Positions 34,250 to 44,436 of a stretch of 64,000 nt of DNA are shown piece by piece. The translations under genes and the position numbers were made by a program. The notes beneath the pieces were generated by a model that saw only the letters and a list, made by a program, of their open reading frames with translations, was not told the DNA's origin and ran no database searches. Position 1 is the stretch's first letter. Each line of letters starts with the position of its first letter. Source of the stretch: Planctomycetota bacterium (GTDB lineage: Bacteria; Planctomycetota; UBA1135; UBA2386); assembly GCA_016716265.1 (NCBI GenBank), contig JADJWQ010000006.1:1825501-1889500 (forward strand), read 5' to 3'.

Positions 34250-36352
34250 TCACCGACTCGAGGTCCCGCCGTGGGCGCGGAAGGCGAAGGCGAGCAGCCG
34301 CCGAGCCAGCGGGCGGACGAGCGGGACCCGGAGCAGACGACGCACGACGCGAAACGCGGCGGCCGTGATGCGCGTCGGGTTCTCGGTCGATTCCGAGTCC
34401 ACGAACGACCACGCGCGGCGCCCCAGCGGAGCGAGCACGGCACCCGCCGCATACCCCCGGATCAACGCGGCGACCACCCCGACCGCACGCGCATCGAGCC
34501 CGGGTGGAGCGTGCGCGGTGGCGAGCCGCGCCAGCTCCGCGAGCAATGGCTGCCAGCCTGGTTCCCCGCGCCGTGACGGCGCATCGGGATCGAGCCGTGC
34601 GAGCAGTCGCGGCACGACGGCGAGGCGCCCACCGACACGGAGCACGTCCATGGCGAGCGCCCAGTCGACGAAGCGGTCGAGCTGCGGGTCCGGCACGATC
34701 GCCCGCGCGCGCAGGAACGCGGCATCGAACGCCAATGGGCCACCTCCGAACGTGTCGCGCGTCAATGCGAGCTCGGCCGAGAACGGCAGCGCGTTCGCGA
34801 TCGTCGCCTCGCCGCCGCGCGCAGCGAGCCGCGCTTCCACCGCGACGAGCTCGCCGTCGGCGCCCGCGACCGCCGCCGCGTGACCGGGAGTCAGCGCGTC
34901 GCCCGGCTCGACCAACACGAGCCACCCCGAGTCGACCAGAGCGAGCGCCGCCGCGCGCAGACCGGCGCGATCGCCGCGCTCGGCGACCACCTCGCGAACA
35001 CCGGGGGGCCAGTCGCCGCCGCTGGTCGACGCACGCGGACCGCGGACGACGACGACCGGCCCTTCCGCGCGAGCCGAATCGACCGTGCGCCGCACGAGCT
35101 CGACCGGCTCGCCGCCCCACGGAACCGCGATCGTCACCGACCGCGGCGCCACGCTCGCACCGCGCCGCTCCGCCCGCCGCGCGGCGATCGCTTCGGTGAG
35201 CCGCGCCGCGAACCGAACGCCGTCGCTCAGCTCCAGCGCCCGCGCACGCGCGGCCTCGCCGATCGCGTCGAGCCGAGCGAGATTCGCGCCGAGCTCGTCG
35301 CGGATCACGCGCACGATGTCCTCGGGATCCCGCCCATCGACGACGAACCCCGACCGCCCGACCTCGATCATCTCGCCCATGCCACCGTCGCGCCCGCCGA
35401 GCACGACGCGCCGCGCGCCCATCGCCTCGAGGCACGCGTTGGGCCAGTTCTCCCAGGGGCTCGGCAGGATGCAGACATCGGTGTCGGCGAGCCGCGCCAG
35501 CATCCGCTCACGCGGCAGCGGGTCGTGGATCGCGACGTTCGGCGGCAGATCGCGCTCGAGCCACGCGCGCAGCGACGCACCTCGCGGGGACGTCGGCGTG
35601 TCGCGCCCGAACAGGTCGATGCGCAGCTCCGGCAGCCGGCGGAACGCCTCGACCAACGCCGGCACACCCTTGCGCGTCTCGATGCGGCCGAAGAACGCGA
35701 AGCGCAGCTCGGCGAGCGACGCGCGCGGGCGCGGCGCTGGCGGCACGCCGTCCGGGAACCGCATCGGATAGCGGATCACCGGCACACGCCCGGTCGCCAG
35801 CCCGAGCCGAGTGCACACGAGCTCGCGCAGCCGCGTCGACGGCGACCAGACGTGCGACGCGCGCCGGATCGTCTCGTCCTCGAGCGCTTCGACCGCTCGC
35901 TCGCGCGGCGTCGCGACGTGCTCCTGGTCGTTCGCCCACAGACACTCTCTCGTCGGTGCATGCAGCGCGACGCCCAGAAGCGCATCACGGAGCGCACCAC
36001 CGTGCGCCCGCCGTGCGATCGCGACGAAGCCGGCCGCGCCGAAGTCGGGGAACTCGACGTAGTCGAACGCCACACCGGCGCCCTCGAGCGCATCGAACGC
36101 TGCGTGCGAGAACGCCATCGCCTCCGGCGCACACAGCCATCGCTCGCCGCGCGGCGCCGTGAGCACGACGCGGTCGAACGCAACCCCGGGAGTCAGCACG
36201 TCGGCGCCGGGCTCCCCGCGGGCCGGTGCCTCGGTGACGAGCCACACCTCGTGCCCGGCAGCCCGCAGCGCGACACCGGCCTCGACGACATAGGTGCCGA
36301 TGCCGCCGCCCCGCACGCCGGCGACCTCGCGACTGACGAGCCCGATCCGCAT
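34250..36352 (-). CDS. GT4 glycosyltransferase fused to a second domain, possibly GT2-like
   Basis: From the ATG at 36352 the protein has 700 residues. Residues 1-390 are a GT-B fold GT4 transferase: MRIGLVSREVAGVRGGGIGTYV, FAFFGRIETRKGVPALVEAF, and SPWENWPNACLEAMG as the nucleotide-sugar site. Residues about 410-640 form another domain starting SVTIAVPWGGEPVELVRRTV, with LVLVEPGDALTPGHAAAV, which resembles a weak GT2-like (GT-A) core, but the usual metal-binding DxD is not clear. The C-terminus has a basic, helical tail. It is divergent from the GT2 gene at 36445 by 92 nt; together they probably build a surface glycan. Confidence 0.82.
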   Translation of the reverse strand: MRIGLVSREVAGVRGGGIGTYVVEAGVALRAAGHEVWLVTEAPARGEPGADVLTPGVAFDRVVLTAPRGERWLCAPEAMAFSHAAFDALEGAGVAFDYVEFPDFGAAGFVAIARRAHGGALRDALLGVALHAPTRECLWANDQEHVATPRERAVEALEDETIRRASHVWSPSTRLRELVCTRLGLATGRVPVIRYPMRFPDGVPPAPRPRASLAELRFAFFGRIETRKGVPALVEAFRRLPELRIDLFGRDTPTSPRGASLRAWLERDLPPNVAIHDPLPRERMLARLADTDVCILPSPWENWPNACLEAMGARRVVLGGRDGGMGEMIEVGRSGFVVDGRDPEDIVRVIRDELGANLARLDAIGEAARARALELSDGVRFAARLTEAIAARRAERRGASVAPRSVTIAVPWGGEPVELVRRTVDSARAEGPVVVVRGPRASTSGGDWPPGVREVVAERGDRAGLRAAALALVDSGWLVLVEPGDALTPGHAAAVAGADGELVAVEARLAARGGEATIANALPFSAELALTRDTFGGGPLAFDAAFLRARAIVPDPQLDRFVDWALAMDVLRVGGRLAVVPRLLARLDPDAPSRRGEPGWQPLLAELARLATAHAPPGLDARAVGVVAALIRGYAAGAVLAPLGRRAWSFVDSESTENPTRITAAAFRVVRRLLRVPLVRPLARRLLAFAFRAHGGTSSR

Positions 36353-36444
36353 GGGTCTGGAGGTTACCCGCCCGACCCCGCGGAACCGACGCCGAGCCAC
36401 ACGGAGCGCGACGCGACACCCGCCCCGCGCCTACACTGCCGCCG

Positions 36445-37344
36445 ATGCCCGACCGCCCCGTCGCCGCCAGCGCGATCGTCTGCACGCTCGACCGCGGGCC
36501 CGCGATCGGGCAGACGATCCGTTCGCTGTGCGCGCAGGCCCCCTCCGGTGACGGCCGGCCGTTCGAGGTGCTGCTGGTCGACAACGGCTCGGCTCCCGCC
36601 AATGCGGCGCTGTTGCGGGCGCTGTGCGAGGAGCATGCACCGGCCTGCCGCCTCGTCGTCGAGCCCGAGCGCGGCCTGTCGATCGCGCGCAACCGCGGCA
36701 TCCGCGAGGCGCGCGGCGAGTTCCTCGTGTTCGTCGACGACGATGCGATCGCCGCTCCCGATCTGCTGGCGCGCTACGTCGAGGAATTCGCGCGCGTGCC
36801 CGACCTCGGTCTGTGCGGCGGACGCGTGCGGCTGCACTACCTGTCACCGCCGCCGCCGTGGCTCGATTCCGCGCTCGTGCCGTACCTGAGCGCGTTCGAG
36901 CAGGGCGACGAGCCGAAGGACCTCGCGCCCATCGACGCGCCGCGCGGCTGCAACATGGCGTTCCGTGCCACGGTGTTCGAGCGCATCCCGCCATTCTCGG
37001 ACCGCTTCGGACGCAAGGGCAGGTCGCTGCTCAGCGGCGAGGAGATCGAGGTCGCGTACCGCGTCGCCGCGGCGGGCTGGCGCATCCGCTACCTGCCGGG
37101 CGCCTCGATCGACCACCTGGTCGACCCGGTCCGCTTCGCACCCGCGTGGTTCGCTCGCCGCATCCACTGGCAGGGCCGCAGCATCGCACTGCTCGACCTC
37201 GTGCACCGCGGTCGCGCGCGACTCCTGCGGAAGCTGCCGTGGCACCTGCTGCGATCCCTGCGCGCGCCGCGCATGCACCGCGAGCTGCACCGCGGCTATG
37301 TCGTCGGCGCGCTGCGCGGCCTCGCATTCGTCGACCACCGCTGA
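36445..37344 (+). CDS. Family 2 glycosyltransferase (GT-A)
   Basis: This 299-residue protein has the GT2 pattern: a nucleotide-binding start AAS-AIVCTLDRG, VDNGSAP (45-51), PERGLSIARNRGI, and the metal-binding DDD (98-100) in FVDDDAIAAP. The acceptor-side region includes DAPRGCNMAF and GEEIEVAYR, with the acid-like motif ED/GEE of GT-A enzymes. No transmembrane segment is visible, so it works at the inner face of the membrane. Its neighbour is a divergent GT4 fusion. Acceptor and donor are unknown. Confidence 0.93.
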   Translation: MPDRPVAASAIVCTLDRGPAIGQTIRSLCAQAPSGDGRPFEVLLVDNGSAPANAALLRALCEEHAPACRLVVEPERGLSIARNRGIREARGEFLVFVDDDAIAAPDLLARYVEEFARVPDLGLCGGRVRLHYLSPPPPWLDSALVPYLSAFEQGDEPKDLAPIDAPRGCNMAFRATVFERIPPFSDRFGRKGRSLLSGEEIEVAYRVAAAGWRIRYLPGASIDHLVDPVRFAPAWFARRIHWQGRSIALLDLVHRGRARLLRKLPWHLLRSLRAPRMHRELHRGYVVGALRGLAFVDHR

Positions 37345-37367
37345 CGCGCGCGCGACACCACAGCACC

Positions 37368-38617
<1,250 letters not shown>

Positions 38618-38621
<4 letters not shown>

Positions 38622-41080
38622 CGCCGGCCCGGCACCGTCACGACCTCGTGACCGTCGACCACCACCTGCACCGCGTCACGGCCCGCGTCGGCGCGCAGCG
38701 CACCGTCGACCTCGCGCAGCGGCCACGCCGAGGTCGCGCGCCGGCCGTCGCCGAGCGTGCACACCGCGAGCTCCCAGGGCTCCCCCCGAAGCCGCGCGTC
38801 GAGCGCGAGCATCGCGCACGGGTTGATCCAGGGCCCGTTGCCACGCCCGGCACGGAGGTCGAACGAGTCCGGCAGGCAACCGCGGAACGGCCCGTCACCG
38901 GCCTGCATGCGCCGGGCCGCCGCCTGGATCCCCGCGGCGATCGCGCGCCAGTCGAGCGCGTCGTCGTGTGCTGCCAGCCGCGCCAGCGCGTCGGCATGGA
39001 CGAGGCCACACCATTGCACGGGCAGCCCGATCCAGAGCGGCGCACGCCAGTTCGTGGCGCCGAACACCGCGATCGTCGCGAACGGCATCGCCGGTGCGTC
39101 GTCGCGGAGGTAGATGAACGGCAGCCCGCGCACGGCCCACACCCGCGCTGCAGCGAGGTGCCGCGGGTCGCCGGTCAGCTCGAACGCGAGCACGCGCGCG
39201 CTGACCTGGTGCGCTGCCGCCAGGATGTCGGGGGTGTGCAGCGACAGCTCCCAGGTCTGTGCGCCGCGCGGCGTCGCGAAGCGCTCGCTGGCCGCCAGGG
39301 CACGCAGGCCGGCGGCGAGGGATGCAGCATCGCCGCTGACGCGCGCGTGCCACAGGAGCAGCTCGGCCCGCTCCCCACACAGCCCGCTGGAGGTGTCCTC
39401 GAAATGGCCACGCCGGTACGGACCGCGATACTCCCAGGTCCCGTCGGCCCGCTGCGAATCGCGGAGCACGGCCGCACGCTGCCCGACCTGCGCCGCCCAA
39501 GCCCCCGCCTGTCCGGCGACGAACCAGGCGGCGTCGTCGTGCAGGTGCGCGCCACCCGGGACGAGCGCCACGCTGCCACCGGCTACCGCAGCGGGCAACG
39601 CGCCGGTCAGACGCCACCACGCGGAGCAATGGTCGACGTACGGCTGCCTCGGCCAGTTCGGCTCGACGCAGTGCCCGAAGCCGGCATCGCTGCGCAATGG
39701 TCCCTCCAGCGCCTCGCGACACAGCGACTGCCACGCGTCGTGCTCGCGTCCGTCGTCGACCGCCGCAGGCAACCCGATGCGCTGCACCGCGCGAAGCACC
39801 GCGTCGTCGAGGTCGCGCGCCCCGACATCGAGCGTCGCCCGCACGCGTGTCCCGCGGAGCGCGACGCGCGCGCCCGACAGACCGTCGTAGACGTCCGGGG
39901 CAGCGAACACTACCTGCTGGGCCGGGTCTTCCCAGGTCACCGCGATGGTGGCGTCCGCGGTCTCGACGGCCGCGGCGGGCCAGGTGACGGCGAGCGGGTC
40001 CGGTGCGAATCGGAAGCGGGCCTCGGTCTCGATGTCGGCGGCCGACGACGACGGCTCGCCGTGCCCGAGGAACTCGAGCCCCGGCAGCACGGCCCGCAGG
40101 TGCGGTGCGAGCGTGCGCACGACCGGCCCCTCGACCGGCTCCTGGGCATCGATCGCGATCTGCACGAGTTCGTCGTCGCGCGACCCGAGCGTGACCCGGA
40201 CGCCACTGCCGGCGAAGCGCTGCACACCATCGCCGAGTGGAATCGGCCGCAGCGGAATCGCGACTCCTCGACGCATCGCGAGCGGGTGCAGCACGGCGAG
40301 CGCTCGACGGTCGCGGTAGACGACCGCTGCACTCAGCCCGGGGTGGACCGCGACGACCAGCCCGTCGCGATCCGGCGCCGCCGCGCGTAGCGCCGCCGCG
40401 TCGTGCAGGTGCACACCCTGCCGTGCGGCGCGGATCTCCGCCGGCAGGTCGATCCCGACCTGCGCGAAGCCGTCGACGAATCGGGCCGGCACCGTGATCG
40501 AACGCCGGTCTCCACCGTCGGCTGCGATCGACAGTCGCAGCCGGTCGGAGCCGTCCATTGCGACGCCATCGACGAAGCTCGACGCAGCGACGTCGTCGAG
40601 CACCCGGATCGACTCGATCGCGACGCGCCCGACGCCGCCGCCGGGGTCGAAGCGCAGCGCGGTCAATCGCTCGACCGGACCGAGCCGCAGCTCGACGGTA
40701 CCGTGCCCATTCGGCGCCCGCGCGTGAACGCTGCGCGCCTCTGCCATGCCCGGCGCGGCGGCCGTGCTCCAGTAGCAGCCGAGCGCACCGGCGATCGCGA
40801 AGTCGCCGGTCACCGCGACGCGCAGGTCGCCGCTCACGTCGAGCGCCGGAGCGACGAGGTACGGGTCGTCGCCCGTGCCGGTCGCGACGAGGCGGCCGTC
40901 GACGATCTCGAGGTCGACCGCGTGCAGCGCCCGAAAGCCGGTCTCCGCGAGCGTCGCGGCGCCGGCGAACGAGAACGCGGCGAGCTGCCGCGACGTGACG
41001 ATCGGGCGGGCCCAGGGACGCTCCTGGGCGACGAGGAGCGGGAGCGTCGAAACGACGGCGAGCAGACCGATGCGTCGCAT
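38618..41080 (-). CDS. Large secreted protein of unknown function, possibly with an alpha-toroid C-terminal half
   Basis: The start at 41080 gives 820 residues with a clear signal (MRRIGLLAVVSTLPLLVAQ). In-frame sequence reaching 41296 is not signal-like and was left out. The first half is beta-rich (ASSFVDGVAMDGSDRLRLSI and similar). The second half, from about residue 430, is helical with repeated aromatic and His-rich stretches (DHCSAWWRLTG, HFEDTSSGLCGERAELLLWHARVSG, WAVRGLPFIYLRDD), which looks like an alpha/alpha-toroid as in glycoside or polysaccharide-processing enzymes. I do not recognise a family. The coupled MFS transporter suggests uptake of a product. Confidence 0.7.
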
Positions 41081-41295
41081 GGCCGCAATGATCGACGCGC
41101 CGGCCGGCCCGCGCCAGCGCGGGGCCGCGACGCACGACCGCAACCGCTCAGCCGTCGTCGCGACCGCTCGCTCGAAGCAGACGGGCGGATCCCGGAGCGG
41201 CCACCATCGCACGAAAAAAAAGCGGGTCCGGGTTTCTGCCTCCGCATCCCGGTAGCCCGGCTGCGACGAAGGCGCCGCGCAACCGAGAGGATCCA

Positions 41296-41895
41296 ATGCT
41301 CAAGCTCACCTCACTGCTCACCGCGGCCGTCCTGTGCGCCGCACCTCTGACTTCGCAAAACACGATCGCTGACATCGTCGTCGCAGCCAGCGGCGGTGCG
41401 ACGGCCGGTCAGTTCGACAACGACGGCGGCGACTACGACATCCTGCTGAACGCACTGCAGACCGCCAACCTCGTCGGCGCGGTGTCCGATCCGAACGCCG
41501 ACCTCACTGTCTTCGCGCCCGCCGACCGGGCGTTCATCCGGCTCGCGCGGGACCTCGGCTTCACGGGTCGCGACGAGGCAGGCGCGTGGCAGTTCCTGGT
41601 GAACGCCCTGACGGCGCTGGGCAACGGCAATCCGGTGCCGGTGCTGACCGACATCCTGCTCTACCACGTCGCGCCCGGCCGGGTCGGTCCGTTCGACCTG
41701 ATCCGCTACACGCTGCGCCGCCAGCAGATCCCGACGCTGCTCTCGGGCGCAACGATCCGGCCGTTCTTCCTGCTGCTGATCGACAACGAGCCCGATCTGG
41801 CGAACCCGTTCGTGGTTCCGCCGATCAACCTCCGCGCGTCGAACGGCGTCATCCACGGCATCTCGCGCGTGCTGATCCCCGTCGACCTGCCGTGA
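41296..41895 (+). CDS. Fasciclin (FAS1) domain secreted protein
   Basis: This 199-residue protein has a signal ending near CAAPLTSQ. The rest is one FAS1 domain: IADIVVAASGG at the start, LNALQTANLVGAVSDPNADLTVFAPADRAF (the H1-box equivalent), then LLYHVAPGRV and ASNGVIHGISRVLIPVDLP (the H2-box equivalent) at the end. FAS1 domains mediate adhesion or bind surface polymers. An A-rich run (41213-41221) with GC-rich sequence on either side lies upstream, but no hairpin there is convincing. It converges on the gene at 41941 with 45 nt between stops. Confidence 0.93.
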   Translation: MLKLTSLLTAAVLCAAPLTSQNTIADIVVAASGGATAGQFDNDGGDYDILLNALQTANLVGAVSDPNADLTVFAPADRAFIRLARDLGFTGRDEAGAWQFLVNALTALGNGNPVPVLTDILLYHVAPGRVGPFDLIRYTLRRQQIPTLLSGATIRPFFLLLIDNEPDLANPFVVPPINLRASNGVIHGISRVLIPVDLP

Positions 41896-41940
41896 AGCGT
41901 GGCATGCCCGGGTCGCGGGCACTGGCGGCCGTCGTGGACG

Positions 41941-43338
41941 TCAGCGCCCGAGCACGTGGTCGTAGTCGCTCTTGACCACGGGCTGCATGTCGTGCCACCC
42001 GGGCTCGTCGCGCGGTAGCTCCAGCCCCGACCGGACGCGGCCGTCGTCGTGCATCTGGTGGGGCTCGTCCGTGGACAGATAGGCGCGCCGGCCGCTCGGG
42101 CCCTCGAACTCCGCCCAGGCGCCGATGTGCGCGTAGCACTGGCGGTGGATCTCGGCGTTGGTCTGTGCGCGATTACGTGCGATCTCGCCGTCCAGCTGCC
42201 GGATCAGCGCGTCGGTCGCCTGCACTCCGCGCCAGTTCTGGTCGGCTACCTTGAGGTAGTTGACGGTCCATACCGGATTGCCCCGGATCGACGCGAGCAT
42301 CACCAGGAAGCTGCGCTCCGCCTGAGCGAACTCGGCGGCCGGCGCGCGGCCGCTGGCGGAGAAGCGCGGCGACCACATCGTGATCCCTGGCATCACCAGA
42401 TACATGAGGTCGCAGATGAAGTTCTCGCGGTAGCGCGCGCCACCCTCCTCGTATTCGATCGCGACCAACGCTGCACGATGCTGGACGTTGGCGACGCCCG
42501 CGACGCCGCCGATGCGATTGACGATCTCGACTTCGCGAGCGAACAGCTGCGCGAGCTCGGCTATCTCCCGCGACTCGACGACGCGGTAGCTGCCCTGCTG
42601 AAGCCCGCGCTGGCGCGGAATCACGAACCCGTCGATGTAGGTCGCGGGATCGACGACCGGGTGTGAGATCGCGCCCGCGTAGTTCGACCACGGCGGGAAC
42701 TGTCCGAGCTGCCCCGCCGGCGATTGCGTCAGGTCGGCGAAGTGCTCCTCCGGGTAGACCTGGAGGAACTGACGCCGGTCGGGCGACGCGACGCGGAAGG
42801 CGATCTTGGCGGGCACGAGCAGCTGCGTGCGCGTGAGGTAGACCGGATTCGTCGTCTGCACGTTCCAGGTCACCCCGCCCTCGAAGTTCCAGCCGACCGG
42901 CACCAGCATCCGGAACACCTCCATGGGCTGGTCGTTCGGCTCGCGGAAGCCGGCGACGTCGCGGCACGAGAAGGGCGCGTATTCGACGATCGGACCACGG
43001 CGCGGCTCGGGGACCGGCTGGGCCTGCCGACCGGTGCGACGCAGCACGTAGCTCGCGCCGCCGGTCGCCAGCTGCAGCTCGTCGCCGCGCACGGTCGCTG
43101 TGAACGCGAAGCCGTGACCGCCGGAGCGGAATTCGCCGCGGAGCTCGCCGGCCGTCACGGCGGCGTCGAACGGGAAGCGATCGCCACCCCGCACGATGGT
43201 CCCACCGTAGCCGGCGGCCGAGCGTTCGATGTCCATCGACAGCTCCGCCCCCACGAAGCGGCCGGCGAAGTCCGGCGCCTGGGCGGCGACCGGTGAGAGC
43301 GCGAGAGCGACGAACGCGCAAGCACGGATGAAGAGCAA
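41941..43338 (-). CDS. Secreted protein of unknown function, TTG start
   Basis: The start is a TTG at 43338 with a perfect AGGAGGT ribosome-binding site 6 nt upstream (43345-43351). This gives 465 residues beginning LLFIRACAFVALALSPVAAQ, a clean signal peptide. In-frame sequence continues upstream to 43533 but is Arg-rich and has no signal. The mature N-terminus (about residues 20-105) is a beta-rich unit with repeated GxF/GxG pattern (FAGRFVGAELSMDIERS, then GELRGEFRSGGHGFAF). The remainder is unrecognised, with TNPVYLTRTQLLVPAKIAFRV and a helical region rich in charged residues. Its 5' end lies back to back with the VOC gene. Confidence 0.75.
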   Translation of the reverse strand: MLFIRACAFVALALSPVAAQAPDFAGRFVGAELSMDIERSAAGYGGTIVRGGDRFPFDAAVTAGELRGEFRSGGHGFAFTATVRGDELQLATGGASYVLRRTGRQAQPVPEPRRGPIVEYAPFSCRDVAGFREPNDQPMEVFRMLVPVGWNFEGGVTWNVQTTNPVYLTRTQLLVPAKIAFRVASPDRRQFLQVYPEEHFADLTQSPAGQLGQFPPWSNYAGAISHPVVDPATYIDGFVIPRQRGLQQGSYRVVESREIAELAQLFAREVEIVNRIGGVAGVANVQHRAALVAIEYEEGGARYRENFICDLMYLVMPGITMWSPRFSASGRAPAAEFAQAERSFLVMLASIRGNPVWTVNYLKVADQNWRGVQATDALIRQLDGEIARNRAQTNAEIHRQCYAHIGAWAEFEGPSGRRAYLSTDEPHQMHDDGRVRSGLELPRDEPGWHDMQPVVKSDYDHVLGR

Positions 43339-43344
43339 GACGGC

Positions 43345-43351
43345 ACCTCCT
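43345..43351 (-). promoter_or_regulatory. Perfect Shine-Dalgarno site deciding a TTG start
   Basis: The minus strand reads AGGAGGT here, six nt before the TTG at 43338. No ATG or GTG fits at this distance, and the protein from this TTG begins with a complete signal peptide, so TTG is the best start. Most other genes here have weaker sites. Confidence 0.8.
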
Positions 43352-43520
43352 GCCGGAGCCGGAGCGATCCGGACCCGCGTCCAACGCCGGTGACCGCCCG
43401 ACGTTTCGAAACGGGGTCGTCGATCGCGGAGCTTCGCCCGGAACCGCCGCTGCCACCGCCGACTACGATCGCGACCGGCAGGCCCCCCGGCATCCGCATC
43501 CCCCGTCAACGAATCGACCC

Positions 43521-44306
43521 ATGGGCACACCACGTCCCACCGGAACCTTCTGCTGGAGCGAGCTCGGCACGAGCGACGCGACCGGCGCGATCCGCTTCTA
43601 CTCTGCCTTGTTCGGCTGGCGCGCCGACCCGCACGACATGGGCGAGATGGGCACCTACACGGTGCTGCAGCTCGGCGACGACGATCTCGGCGGTCTGTAC
43701 GAGCTGAGCGGCCCCATGTTCGCCGGCATCCCGCCGCATTGGATGTACTACGTCGCCGTCGAGGACGTCGACGCGACCTCGACGCGCGTGCCCGAGCTCG
43801 GCGGCAAGCTCGTGATGCCTCCGACGGACGTCCCGAACGTCGGGCGCATGGCGGTCATCGAGGACCCGACCGGCGCGAAGCTGTCGCTCATGCAGCGCGG
43901 CGGCCACCAGGGCTGCACGCTCGATCCGATGCAGAACGGGGGGTTCGGCTGGGTCGAGCTGAACACCCGCGACGTCCCGGCGGCGACCGCGTTCTACACC
44001 GCGCTGTTCGGCTGGCAGTCGAGAGGCGACAGCTCCGACATGCCGTACACCGAGTGGTCGCTCCCCGGCGGCCCGCCGTTCGGCGGCATGATGCAGATGA
44101 ACGCCAACTGGGGTGAGGCGCCGCCACACTGGCTGGGCTACGTGATGGTCGACGATTGCGACGCGACCTTCGCGAAGGCGACGTCCCTCGGCGCCCGGCC
44201 CTACTGTCCACCGATGACGGTCGAGGGCGTCGGCCGCCTCGCAGTGATCGCCGATCCGCAGGGCGCCGTGTTCGCGTTCATCCATCTGTTCCCGCAGGTG
44301 CACTGA
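43521..44306 (+). CDS. Double VOC (glyoxalase-fold) domain protein
   Basis: This 261-residue protein holds two VOC domains in tandem. The first spans about residues 8-120 (FCWSELGTSDATGAIRFYSALFGW to MAVIEDPTGAKLSLMQ) and the second about 135-255 (GFGWVELNTRDVPAATAFYTALFGW to LAVIADPQGAVFAFIH). Each has the 'W.El.T.D...A..FY..LFGW' opening of the family. Members bind metals or act as antibiotic-resistance proteins and extradiol dioxygenases, but a Glu/His set for either is not clear. Probably cytoplasmic. A GC-rich hairpin follows at 44331-44354. Confidence 0.92.
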   Translation: MGTPRPTGTFCWSELGTSDATGAIRFYSALFGWRADPHDMGEMGTYTVLQLGDDDLGGLYELSGPMFAGIPPHWMYYVAVEDVDATSTRVPELGGKLVMPPTDVPNVGRMAVIEDPTGAKLSLMQRGGHQGCTLDPMQNGGFGWVELNTRDVPAATAFYTALFGWQSRGDSSDMPYTEWSLPGGPPFGGMMQMNANWGEAPPHWLGYVMVDDCDATFAKATSLGARPYCPPMTVEGVGRLAVIADPQGAVFAFIHLFPQVH

Positions 44307-44330
44307 GCCTCTGGCCAGCGCAGGCGGGCG

Positions 44331-44354
44331 CCCGCCCGATCACGATCGGGCGGG
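44331..44354. terminator. GC-rich 10-bp stem hairpin between convergent genes
   Basis: CCCGCCCGAT (44331-44340), loop CACG, and ATCGGGCGGG (44345-44354) form a perfect 10-bp stem. It lies 24 nt after the VOC gene stop and 82 nt before the stop of the convergent kinase gene. It has no T-run, so it is a terminator-like hairpin, not a textbook intrinsic terminator; its symmetry would serve both strands. Confidence 0.6.
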
Positions 44355-44436
44355 TCCTCGCCACGGATCCTCGGGAGCGCCGATGTCGCGCGAGGGTGAC
44401 GTCGCAACCGGTATCAGCGGGCCGGGCCGAAGCGAT

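Noticed and set aside
41205..41296. A-rich run before the fasciclin gene as an intrinsic terminator for the minus-strand gene at 41080
   Set aside because: The gene at 41080 starts there and runs away from the site, so no transcript would end there; no solid stem flanks the run.
41898..41920. Short stem (TGCCCG/CGGGCA) between the fasciclin gene and the convergent gene at 41941
   Set aside because: Only six pairs in GC-rich DNA, so it could occur by chance; not listed as a terminator.
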